64,000 nt of DNA from Marinibaculum sp040216765 (lineage in GTDB: Bacteria > Pseudomonadota > Alphaproteobacteria > Ferrovibrionales > Ferrovibrionaceae), in NCBI GenBank assembly GCA_040216765.1, contig JAVJON010000070.1:144554-208553 (forward strand), read 5' to 3'. The translations under genes and the position numbers were made by a program. Positions 19,336-26,678 of the stretch are shown one piece after another. Each line of letters starts with the position of its first letter. Within the stretch, counting starts at the first letter, position 1. The notes beneath the pieces were generated by a model. The model saw only the letters and a list, made by a program, of their open reading frames with translations. It did no database searches and was not told the origin of the DNA.

Positions 19336-19345
19336 CCCCGGCGGC

Positions 19346-20599
19346 TCACGCCAGCAGGTCCGGCCGGTCGGTCGCGCTGGCCGGCAGGCCCAGGATGCCG
19401 GCCAGCATCGGCAGATAGTCTTCCGAAGCCGCCCGGTCGATCACCATCCGGTCGATGCCCGCGCCCAGGAAGGCACAGAACCGGTCGTCGGCCGGGTCGC
19501 CGGGCCGCAGGCCGTGGGTGGAGATGTATTTCGGCCGGCCCGTCATCCGGTCGTCGGGCAGGCCGGCCGGCTTTTCCTCGAAGCTGTGGCGGTCGGGCGC
19601 GACGAAGGTGGCGATCTGGTCGCGATGCGGCTCCGGCACATGGGCGCTGTCCAGCGGTGTCGCGCCGAATGCGGCCAGGCGCTGCTCTGCCTCCCGCCGC
19701 TCCGCGGCGCTGCGGGCAACGACGTGCAGGGTGGCGCCTTCGCCCTCCCACAGATAGCCGGGCAGGATCGCGCCCGGATAGAGCGCCGTCTCCATCTGCG
19801 CATGGCCATGGTCGCTGCAGACGGCGACGACATACTCGTCCAGCCGGCCCGCCGCCTGCAGCCGCTGCAGCAGGGAGCCGACCAGCAGGTCCGCGGTGGC
19901 GAAGGCCCAGTGCGCCGGCTCGCTGGCAAAGCCGTGCAGGTGCTGGATGGCGTCGGTCATTGCCACCTCGGTCAGGATCAGGTCCGGCGGCGTGTCGGAG
20001 CAGGCCAGGGCGGCGACGGCCGACAGGGCGCGATGATCGTTGGCCATGCCGTTCATCAGCGCCGCTGCCGGATCGGCCGCGGCGTCCGGCGACAGGGCCA
20101 GCGGGCCCCCGGCGGCCAGGCCGGCCGCCAGGCGGCCCTCCGGGTCCGCCACATGATCGGTGTAGATGCCGTCGTCCAGCCGGGCGGCCTTGGCGAAGCG
20201 GCTGCCGGCGACGAAGCCGCGCAGCCACCAGGGCGGGTAGAAGCAGTCGGCATCGCCGGGATGCACCATGGCATGGCCGATCGCGGCGACGTCCAGGCCG
20301 CAGGCCCTTGCCCGCCCGGCGACGGTCGGCACCTGCAGGTCGTTGGCCAGTGCACAGCGGAAGCCCTGGCCGTCGAACACATGGTTGCCCCAGGCGCCGT
20401 GCCGGTCCGGCGCGACGCCGGTCAGCATGGTGGCGCGCCCGGGCATCGAGGTGGCCGGCATGGCGGAGGCGAGGCGGGCGATCCGGGTGCCGCCTGCCGC
20501 AAGCGCCGACAGGTGCGGCAAACGCGCGTGATGGGCCTCGAAATAATCGGCACTCAATCCGTCGATCAGGATGGCGATCAGTTTCCGGTGCTGCGGCAT
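19346..20599 (-). CDS. Alkaline-phosphatase superfamily phosphodiesterase/nucleotide pyrophosphatase-type hydrolase
   Basis: A 417-residue type I phosphodiesterase-like protein. It has the metal Asp in ILIDGLSADYF, the nucleophile region PATSMPGRATMLTG with Thr/Ser, and the metal-binding CSDHGHAQ. No signal peptide is visible, so it appears cytoplasmic. The ATG at 20599 follows GAGGAAG; a TTG four codons earlier is less likely. It ends 10 bases from the OYE gene (convergent). Known relatives hydrolyse phosphate or phosphonate esters, including phosphonoacetate, so the substrate is open. Confidence 0.82.
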   Translation of the reverse strand: MPQHRKLIAILIDGLSADYFEAHHARLPHLSALAAGGTRIARLASAMPATSMPGRATMLTGVAPDRHGAWGNHVFDGQGFRCALANDLQVPTVAGRARACGLDVAAIGHAMVHPGDADCFYPPWWLRGFVAGSRFAKAARLDDGIYTDHVADPEGRLAAGLAAGGPLALSPDAAADPAAALMNGMANDHRALSAVAALACSDTPPDLILTEVAMTDAIQHLHGFASEPAHWAFATADLLVGSLLQRLQAAGRLDEYVVAVCSDHGHAQMETALYPGAILPGYLWEGEGATLHVVARSAAERREAEQRLAAFGATPLDSAHVPEPHRDQIATFVAPDRHSFEEKPAGLPDDRMTGRPKYISTHGLRPGDPADDRFCAFLGAGIDRMVIDRAASEDYLPMLAGILGLPASATDRPDLLA

Positions 20600-20719
20600 G
20601 GTCTTCCTCAAGCGGGCGGCGACAAACGCTGCGGGAAATCTAGACCACCAATGTTGCAGGCCCGTGTCGGTCCCGTCTCCCGGAGTCGCCGGTCGTGAGC
20701 GGCGCTGTTACCCTACGGA

Positions 20720-20732
20720 ATTGTCGGACAAT
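20720..20732. promoter_or_regulatory. Inverted repeat ATTGT-CGG-ACAAT (putative GntR-type operator)
   Basis: A perfect 5-3-5 dyad sits 54 bases before the acetoacetate-decarboxylase-family ATG, in the gap between divergent genes. The TTGT-N3-ACAA layout is characteristic of FadR-subfamily GntR operators. No GntR gene is in this window, so the regulator would be encoded elsewhere. Confidence 0.45.
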
Positions 20733-20785
20733 CCGGCGATGCCGGCGGCGCATGCGGCCGGCCAGGAAACAACGGAGGAAACAGC

Positions 20786-21583
20786 ATGGGTTTCGTCAAG
20801 ACGCCCGAGGAAGTGGCCCGCATCCAGGCCGTGCTGAGCGCGCCGCGCTTCGTCGGGGCCGAGATGCTCTCCATCGATTTCCTGACCCGGCCGGAGATCG
20901 TGGCGGCGATCCTGCCGCCGGGGCTGGAACCGGCATCGGAGCCGCTGGTCACCGCCATGGTCGGACGCTGGCGGTCGAACTGCGTCGCCGATTTCACCGG
21001 CGGCGCGATCTACGTGATGGCCCGGCATGGGGAGATCGAGGCCCCCTATGTCCTGTCGATGTACATGGACCAGGACCATGCCATCATCTTCGGCCGCGAC
21101 CTGTTCGGCGAACCCAAGAAGCATGCGCATACCACCCTGCAGCGCCGCGGCGGCTTCATGCACGGCTTCGTCGACCGCGGCGGCGCGCGGCTGATCGAGA
21201 TCAAGGCCGAGCTTGGCGCGGACCTGGGCGCCGGCACCGCCGAGGGTGCCAACTTCAACATCAAGGCGACACCGTCCTGCACCGGCATCGGCCTGGAGGA
21301 CGATCCCGTCCTGACCCTGGCGGCGTTCCGCAACAGCCTGACCGTGCAGCGCCGGGGCCAGGGCAGCCTGGCGCTGGGCAGCACCGCGCACGACCCGCTG
21401 GCGGACCTGGAGATCGTGGAGCTGCGCGGGGCCGCCTATCTGGAAGGCGACCTGATCTGCACCTGCCGGCCGCTGGCCCGGCTGGATGCCGCCGGGTTCG
21501 TCCCCTACCTCTATGGCCGCCTGGACGACTGGTCCGCCCTGGACACCGAGAATGTCCAGACGCTCTATCCGCAGAACGCCTGA
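20786..21583 (+). CDS. Acetoacetate decarboxylase family protein
   Basis: A 265-residue ADC-fold protein. The active-site lysine pair appears as GRDLFGEPKKHA, equivalent to the PKK of true acetoacetate decarboxylase where one lysine forms the Schiff base, so Schiff-base chemistry is possible. Other members of the family are aldolase-dehydratases. GGAGGAA lies 9 bases before the ATG. It is followed after 17 bases by a CMD-family gene with its own GGGAGGAGG, so the two form a pair. Confidence 0.85.
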   Translation: MGFVKTPEEVARIQAVLSAPRFVGAEMLSIDFLTRPEIVAAILPPGLEPASEPLVTAMVGRWRSNCVADFTGGAIYVMARHGEIEAPYVLSMYMDQDHAIIFGRDLFGEPKKHAHTTLQRRGGFMHGFVDRGGARLIEIKAELGADLGAGTAEGANFNIKATPSCTGIGLEDDPVLTLAAFRNSLTVQRRGQGSLALGSTAHDPLADLEIVELRGAAYLEGDLICTCRPLARLDAAGFVPYLYGRLDDWSALDTENVQTLYPQNA

Positions 21584-21600
21584 GCCGGGAGGAGGAAAGA

Positions 21601-22143
21601 ATGTCGCGACTGCCGCTTGCCGAGCCGGAGACCTTGCCGGCCTTCCTGAAGACGATGCATGACGGGGCCCGTCCGGAGGACTGGTCGACCCGCCACTGCG
21701 CCCGCGCCTTCGCCGCCCATCCGGGCCTGCTGGAACGCTACCTGTCGTTCTACTACCCGTTCCACACCAATGACGGGGTGGAATCCGCGCTGGAGCCGCG
21801 GCTGAAGGAACTGGTGCGCCTGCGCATCGCCACCCTGAACGGCTGCAAGACCTGCAAGGCCGCCCGGCTCGATCCCGACCATGTCACCGAGGACGAGGCC
21901 GCGCGCGGCGTCGACAGTGTCGGGGAGGGCGGGAGCTTCAGCCCGCGGGAACAGGCGGCGGTGCGCCTGGCGGAGCTGATGGCGGAGAACCATCACGCCT
22001 TCGACGACGACACGATGCGCGCCCTGCGGGCGCAGTTCAGCGACCGCGAGATCCTGGAGCTGATGATGATGGCCGGCCAGTATATCGGCTTCGGCCGCAT
22101 GCTGGCCGCGCTGCAGCTGGAGACCGTGAGCTGCCCGATCTGA
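21601..22143 (+). CDS. Carboxymuconolactone decarboxylase (AhpD-like) family protein
   Basis: A 180-residue all-helical CMD protein. The AhpD-type redox motif is present as NGCKTCKAARL (CxxC), followed by a helical region REILELMMMAGQYIGFGRM. Such proteins act as decarboxylases or as disulfide peroxidase partners; the CxxC supports a redox or thiol role. The frame is open upstream, but the ATG at 21601 follows GGGAGGAGG directly. It ends 5 bases from the convergent flavin reductase gene. Confidence 0.88.
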   Translation: MSRLPLAEPETLPAFLKTMHDGARPEDWSTRHCARAFAAHPGLLERYLSFYYPFHTNDGVESALEPRLKELVRLRIATLNGCKTCKAARLDPDHVTEDEAARGVDSVGEGGSFSPREQAAVRLAELMAENHHAFDDDTMRALRAQFSDREILELMMMAGQYIGFGRMLAALQLETVSCPI

Positions 22144-22148
22144 CTGCC

Positions 22149-22655
22149 TCAGATCGGCGCCAGGCGATGGAACCGTGACTGCTGGTAGAGCAGGGCGGCG
22201 CCATCGCCCTCGCGGATCTCCACGATCCGGCCGATGAAGATCGTATGGCTGCCTGTATCGACCTGCTGGCCCACCTCGCAGGACAGTGCGAGCGGCGCGC
22301 CCGTCAGGACGGGCAGGCCGCGCGCATCCTCCGCCCAGTCGCCGAGCGCATATTTCGCCTCGCCGGTGACGCCATCGGCCCCGGCGAAGCGCATTGCCAG
22401 CGGCCCGGACGGGTCGGGCAGCAGATTGACGTTGAAGCTGCCGCTCGACCGGATCGCCGCGCAGGTGCCGGTCCGGCGGTTCACGCAGACCAGCAGGCTG
22501 GGCGGCTCCGCGGTGACGGAGCAGACCGCCGTGGCGGTGATGCCACGCCGTTCGCCCTCGGCGCGCGTGCTGATGATCGTGACGGCGCCGGGAAAGCGGG
22601 CCATGGCCGCCCGGAACCGGTCGGGGTCGATGGCGATGCCCATGGCCCCTGTCAC
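22149..22655 (-). CDS. Flavin reductase (StyB/HpaC-like), partner of the adjacent monooxygenase
   Basis: A 168-residue split-barrel flavin:NAD(P)H reductase. It shows FPGAVTIISTRAEGERRGITATAVCSV, quoted in part as GAVTIIST and GITATAVCSVT, the family FMN/FAD-binding strands, then FNVNLL and the HTIFIGRIVEI C-terminal strand with the conserved His. These proteins supply reduced FAD to a partner monooxygenase. It lies 18 bases downstream of the StyA-like gene in the same direction. Start is 22655; an internal ATG at 22643 is possible. Confidence 0.9.
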   Translation of the reverse strand: MTGAMGIAIDPDRFRAAMARFPGAVTIISTRAEGERRGITATAVCSVTAEPPSLLVCVNRRTGTCAAIRSSGSFNVNLLPDPSGPLAMRFAGADGVTGEAKYALGDWAEDARGLPVLTGAPLALSCEVGQQVDTGSHTIFIGRIVEIREGDGAALLYQQSRFHRLAPI

Positions 22656-22673
22656 TCCCGCCTGGCCCTCGCC

Positions 22674-23906
22674 CTATGCCGCGCGCAGCTCGGCCAGGTA
22701 GCTGGCGGCAGCGTCGGGATCGGCGAACCAGGGGAAGAAGTCGCGCGGATCGTCGAAGCCGTTGGCCATGCGATGCGCCAGGGCCGGCACCTGGCAGGCC
22801 GTGCCCATGATCTCCAGCACGAAGGGCGGCGGCGGCGACAGCAGCATGTTGGTCCATGCCGTCACCCACTGGGCATAGTCCCAATAGGCATCGAAGCACC
22901 CCTGCATCCAGGCCGGGTCGTAGGGCCTGTCGCCATGCGCCAGGATGCGCTCCAGGTAGACGGCCGCGGCCTTCGCCGCGTTGTTAGACCCCTGTCCGGT
23001 GATCGGATCGTTCAGGCAGACCGTGTCGGCCAGGCCCAGCACGGGTGCCCCCGAGGGCAGGGTCGCGACCGGGCGGCGCACGGTCGGCGGGAAGCGGCCG
23101 GACAGGATGCCCATGTCGTCGGTCAGCGCCACGTTGCGGCAGCGTTCCGCCTCCCAGGGCAGGAAGGTCTCCAGGATGGTCCTCGAGGTCGCCAGGTGCT
23201 GGTCGGGGCTCTTCACATCGCCCCAGCAGTCCATCGGGCCGCCGGGCACCCCTTCGAACACCATGATCTCGCAGGGGCCGGTCACGGTCAGGGCCGGGAA
23301 GACGAAATACTCGCCGATGCCGGGGATCAGGTTGAAGCAGACGGCCGAATGTTCCGGCCGCGGCGTTATCCCGGTGACATAGGTCAGCGCCAGCGCGCGC
23401 ATCGGCTTGTCGTAGGGCGATTTCTCCGGGTCGCGCTCGAACAGCCGGCCGACCTCGCCCTTGCCGGAGGCGATGACGACCAGGTCGTCCTCCCGGGCAT
23501 AGAGCTCCAGGTCCGACAGCCCGGCTTCCTTGATGACCAGGTTGCCGCCGAGCGCCTGGAACTCCGCCATCCAGCGCGGGATCTTGATCCGCTGGTCGAC
23601 GGAGCAGGCATTGCCGTCCAGCCGCCCCACCCAGTCGATCGCCTTCTCGCCCGGCAGCTCAGGATGCGGGACCATGAAGTTGATGCCCTCGACCGGCGGG
23701 CAGCTCTCGCTCCAGAAGTCGATCCCCAGGTCGCGCTCGTGCTGGACCGCGTTGTGGAACATGCACTGGCTGGACATGACCCTGCCGGTGGCGATCGCCT
23801 CCGCTGTGCGGTCCTGCACGACGCGCACCCGGTAGCCGTTCTTCAGAAGGCCGAGCCCGAGCTGCAGGCCCGACTGGCCGCCGCCGACGATGGTGATCTT
23901 GCGCAT
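22674..23906 (-). CDS. Styrene/indole monooxygenase-like FAD oxygenase (StyA family)
   Basis: A 410-residue group E flavoprotein monooxygenase. The N-terminal FAD motif is IVGGGQSGLQLGLGL; a second family motif is GLADTVCLNDPITGQGSNNA. Text such as DLVVIASGKGEVGRLFERDPEKSPYDKPMRAL matches StyA strongly (quoted: GKGEVGRLFERDPEKSPYDK). StyA enzymes epoxidise styrene or indole, or sulfoxidise, using reduced FAD from a separate reductase; the flavin reductase gene follows directly. GCGAGGAC precedes the ATG. The sequence fits the enzyme class well, but substrate is open because nothing else of a styrene pathway is nearby. Confidence 0.88.
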   Translation of the reverse strand: MRKITIVGGGQSGLQLGLGLLKNGYRVRVVQDRTAEAIATGRVMSSQCMFHNAVQHERDLGIDFWSESCPPVEGINFMVPHPELPGEKAIDWVGRLDGNACSVDQRIKIPRWMAEFQALGGNLVIKEAGLSDLELYAREDDLVVIASGKGEVGRLFERDPEKSPYDKPMRALALTYVTGITPRPEHSAVCFNLIPGIGEYFVFPALTVTGPCEIMVFEGVPGGPMDCWGDVKSPDQHLATSRTILETFLPWEAERCRNVALTDDMGILSGRFPPTVRRPVATLPSGAPVLGLADTVCLNDPITGQGSNNAAKAAAVYLERILAHGDRPYDPAWMQGCFDAYWDYAQWVTAWTNMLLSPPPPFVLEIMGTACQVPALAHRMANGFDDPRDFFPWFADPDAAASYLAELRAA

Positions 23907-23942
23907 TGTCCTGTCCTCGCCTGTTTGTGTTGTTTCCGGCTG

Positions 23943-24719
23943 CTATTCCATGAGCAGCGGGATCGCCGGCTCGGCCCGTTCCGGGCCCATGGCGGTGTAG
24001 CCGCCATCGACGCGGATATCGGTGCCGGTGATGAAGCCTGCCTCGTCGGAGCAGAGGAACAGCACGGCCGCCGCCACCTCGTCCGGGTCGCCGGTCCGTT
24101 TCAGCAGGTGGAAGGGGGCGGCCACCCGGTCGGTCTTCGCGCGGTCGCCGCCGGTCAGCTCGTCCATGATGTTGGACCAGGTCCAGCCGGGGGAGACGGC
24201 GTTGACCCGGATGCCCTCGGGCGCCAGGTCCATCGCCTGGTTGCGCGTGAGCTGCAGGATGGCGGCCTTGGAGACCGGATAGAGCCAGCGCCCGGTCTGG
24301 GCGACCCGGGCCGAGATCGAGCCGAAATTGACGATCGCGCCGCGGTTCCGCGCCAGTTCGGCGCGGGCGGCCTGCATCAGCATGACGCTGCCCACGATGT
24401 TGACGTCCAGGCTTTCCAGCCATTCCGCCCGCGTGGATGCCGCGCCATTGTCCAGGTAGGAGCAGGCCACGTTCACCAGGAAGTCGATCCGGCCGAACCT
24501 GCCGGTCGTGGCCGCCACCAGGGCGGCGATCTGGTCGTCGTCCCGCAGGTCGGTGGGCTGGAAGGCGACGCCGTCGGCGACCAGCGCGGCACCGGCCTCC
24601 GTGGCGATATCGGCGATCATCACCCTGGTGCCGGCCTTGCGGAATGCCGCGACGATCGCGGCGCCGATCTTCGTGGCGCCGCCAGGGACGACCGCCACCT
24701 TGCCCTCCAGACCCCTCAT
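23943..24719 (-). CDS. SDR-family oxidoreductase
   Basis: A 258-residue short-chain dehydrogenase. The catalytic Ser (FGSISAR), YPVSK pair and C-terminal GTDIRVDGG are intact. The N-terminal loop is unusual, VPGGATKIG instead of TGxxxGIG, and the NNAG motif is NVAC, so cofactor handling may be modified. It is first in an operon with the StyA-like and flavin reductase genes (gaps 36 and 18 bases) and diverges from the AraC regulator. The frame extends 32 codons upstream, but the ATG at 24719 starts the domain. It could oxidise the alcohol or diol formed by the monooxygenase. Confidence 0.85.
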   Translation of the reverse strand: MRGLEGKVAVVPGGATKIGAAIVAAFRKAGTRVMIADIATEAGAALVADGVAFQPTDLRDDDQIAALVAATTGRFGRIDFLVNVACSYLDNGAASTRAEWLESLDVNIVGSVMLMQAARAELARNRGAIVNFGSISARVAQTGRWLYPVSKAAILQLTRNQAMDLAPEGIRVNAVSPGWTWSNIMDELTGGDRAKTDRVAAPFHLLKRTGDPDEVAAAVLFLCSDEAGFITGTDIRVDGGYTAMGPERAEPAIPLLME

Positions 24720-24780
24720 GCGGGTGCTCCCCCTCAAGGTTTCGGAGTGCCAAGGATCGGGGGCCGGCAGGGCGGCCGCT

Positions 24781-24814
24781 ATCCGGAATGCGCAGGGAGC
24801 ATCCGGAACGCGCA
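24781..24814. promoter_or_regulatory. Two 14-bp direct repeats, 20 bp apart (putative AraC operators)
   Basis: ATCCGGAATGCGCA (24781-24794) and ATCCGGAACGCGCA (24801-24814) differ at one base and start exactly 20 bp apart, two helical turns. A third partial copy, TCCGGAACG, lies at 24860-24868. They sit between the divergent SDR operon and the AraC-family gene. Direct repeats with this spacing are typical for AraC-type regulators. Confidence 0.6.
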
Positions 24815-24877
24815 AATATTCTTACCAACCTCCGCCGGCACTGCTACCGTCGGTCGCAGTCCGGAACGGGAGCCGAC

Positions 24878-25888
24878 ATGCCGGCCGAACAGTGCGTGCC
24901 GCTCGCAGGCCATATGCTGTTTCACAGCCGCGACCTCGACGAGGCGCGGGACCGGGTCGCGCGGGTCTTCTGTCCCCACCGGCTGGAGACGATCGGCCGC
25001 TGCAGCCGCCTCGACGCGCGGCATCACCATTTCCCCGGCGAACGGCTGTCCCTGAACTACATCGACTACGGGACGAAAATCCTCATCGCGCCCGGCGAAC
25101 TGCAGGGCTTCTTCCTGCTGCAGATCCCGCTGTCGGGCAGCGCGGCGATCGTGAACGGGGGCGAGAGCTATTGTTCCCATCCCGGGCGGGCGGCGGTGCT
25201 GAACCCGCACCTGGCCACCCGCATGATCTGGGACGAAGGCTGCCGCCAGGTCCTGGTCTGGATCGAGCGGCGGGCGTTGCAGGAGCATCTGTCGGCCCAT
25301 CTCGGCCGGCCTGCCCGGGCGCCGCTGGCCTTCCATGGCGGGATGGACCTGACACGGCCGGAGGGCGCCCGCCTGAAACGGCTGGTGATGCACCTGGTGG
25401 GCGAGGTGGATGCCGGAACCCCGTCGATCGGCACCGGCGGGCTGATGGCGCGGCAGATCGAGGCCGCCCTGATGTCCGGCCTGCTCGATGCCCAGGCCCA
25501 CAACTATGCCGAAACCGCGGCGCCCGGTGCCGCAGCCGTCGCCGTGCCGCGGCAGGTGCGCCGCGCGGAGGAGTATATCCTCGCCCATCTGGACCGGGCG
25601 ATCGCGCTGGAGGATATCGCCCGGGCGGCGGGGATCAGCATGCGCGGGTTGCAGCAGGGCTTTCGGGATGCCCGCGATACCACGCCGATGGGCTTCCTGC
25701 GCGCGGCGCGGCTGGACCGGGCGCATCGCGACCTGCAATCGGCGGCGCCCGGCACGACGGTCACCGGCGTGGCGCTACGCTGGGGCTTCGCCCATCTGGG
25801 GCGCTTCGCCCAGGTCTACCGCGCGCGCTACGGCTGCAGCCCCGGCCGCACCCTTGCCCAGGCCCGCGGCGAGGGTTTCGCGGATTAG
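24878..25888 (+). CDS. AraC-family transcriptional regulator
   Basis: A 336-residue regulator. The N-terminal half resembles the AraC_binding_2 ligand domain (FxxxxDLDEAR start, then PGELQGFFLLQIPLSG). The C-terminal domain (about 230-330) has the two helix-turn-helix units, EDIARAAGISMRGLQQGFRD and VALRWGFAHLGRFAQVYRARYGCSP. The ATG at 24878 lies after GGGAG; upstream extension is non-homologous. It is the likely activator of the divergent SDR-StyA-flavin reductase operon through the 20-bp-spaced repeats. It ends 83 bases before the convergent glutaredoxin gene, with a dispersed palindromic repeat in between. Confidence 0.9.
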   Translation: MPAEQCVPLAGHMLFHSRDLDEARDRVARVFCPHRLETIGRCSRLDARHHHFPGERLSLNYIDYGTKILIAPGELQGFFLLQIPLSGSAAIVNGGESYCSHPGRAAVLNPHLATRMIWDEGCRQVLVWIERRALQEHLSAHLGRPARAPLAFHGGMDLTRPEGARLKRLVMHLVGEVDAGTPSIGTGGLMARQIEAALMSGLLDAQAHNYAETAAPGAAAVAVPRQVRRAEEYILAHLDRAIALEDIARAAGISMRGLQQGFRDARDTTPMGFLRAARLDRAHRDLQSAAPGTTVTGVALRWGFAHLGRFAQVYRARYGCSPGRTLAQARGEGFAD

Positions 25889-25914
25889 CAGGGCCGCGGC
25901 ATCCCGTTCTTGCA

Positions 25915-25944
25915 GTCATCCCGGCCCTGAGCCGGGATCCATGG
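25915..25944. repeat. Dispersed palindromic (REP-like) element
   Basis: GTCATCCCGGCCCTGAGCCG followed by GGATCCATGG forms an interrupted palindrome. The same design occurs twice more at 29613-29642 and 29692-29721. Sequences of this kind are common between genes of alphaproteobacteria. Here it lies between the convergent AraC and glutaredoxin genes and could act as an mRNA 3'-end structure. Confidence 0.7.
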
Positions 25945-25971
25945 CGGTATGCCGCAGCCGGTGCGCAGTCG

Positions 25972-26313
25972 TCAGGCGGCGCGCTCGACCGGCACGCCCT
26001 TCTCGGTCATGTACTGCTGCAACTCGCCGGTCTCGAACATCTCGCGGATGATGTCGCAGCCGCCGACGAACTCGCCCTTCACGTAGAGCTGCGGGATGGT
26101 CGGCCAGTTGGAGAATTCCTTGATGCCCTGGCGGATCTCCGGATCGGTCAGCACGTCGACGGAACTGAACTTCACGCCCAGATGGTTCAGCACCTGGACG
26201 ACGACGGAGGAAAAGCCGCATTGCGGGAAGACCGGGGTGCCCTTCATGAACAGCATGACGGGGGCGGTGTCGATCTCCTGGCGGATACGCTCGGTTACAC
26301 TGGTGTCGGTCAT
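25972..26313 (-). CDS. grxD: Monothiol glutaredoxin (Grx4/GrxD type)
   Basis: A 113-residue monothiol glutaredoxin with active site CGFS (PQCGFSS), the GSH-binding WPTIPQLYVKGEFVGGCDI loop and usual length. These proteins coordinate a glutathione-bound 2Fe-2S cluster with BolA partners and pass it on in cluster trafficking and iron sensing. The bolA gene lies 56 bases upstream in the same direction, downstream of purL, an arrangement common in alphaproteobacteria. The ATG at 26313 is the natural start. Confidence 0.95.
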   Translation of the reverse strand: MTDTSVTERIRQEIDTAPVMLFMKGTPVFPQCGFSSVVVQVLNHLGVKFSSVDVLTDPEIRQGIKEFSNWPTIPQLYVKGEFVGGCDIIREMFETGELQQYMTEKGVPVERAA

Positions 26314-26369
26314 GTCAGAGGTCCCTGGTGCGGGTGGAAAGGGGGAGGGCGGCCTGTCGCGGGCGCGGC

Positions 26370-26606
26370 TCAGCTTTCGGGGGGCGAGGTCTGCAGGGCG
26401 AGCGCGTGCAGCGCATCGCCCATCCGGCCCTGCAGGGCGGCATAGACCATCTGGTGCTGCTGCACCCGGGTCTTGCCGCGGAACGATGGGGCGACGACAT
26501 GGGCGGCGTAGTGGTCGCCATCGCCGCGCAGATCCTCGATCCGCACGTCGGCATCCGGAATGCCAGCCCGAATGAGCTGTTCGATCTCGCCCGCACTCAT
26601 CGCCAT
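26370..26606 (-). CDS. bolA: BolA-family protein
   Basis: A 78-residue BolA protein with the class II fold and the conserved HQMVYAALQGRMGDALHAL helix whose His is a cluster ligand. BolA and CGFS glutaredoxins form heterodimers on a shared 2Fe-2S cluster. It sits between purL (72 bases) and the glutaredoxin gene, so all three are probably one transcript. Start MAMSAGE at 26606; a Met two codons later is possible. Confidence 0.93.
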   Translation of the reverse strand: MAMSAGEIEQLIRAGIPDADVRIEDLRGDGDHYAAHVVAPSFRGKTRVQQHQMVYAALQGRMGDALHALALQTSPPES

Positions 26607-26678
26607 CGCCGTTCCCCGTCTTCCTGCACAAACCGTCTTCCTGCACCGGCCGTCTTTGCCGCACCGGCCGGTCCTGTC

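Noticed and set aside
22245..25055. 936-codon open frame on the plus strand
   Set aside because: It is antisense to flavin reductase, StyA-like and SDR genes, all of which have intact motifs; the frame is low-complexity His/Arg/Gly-rich text.
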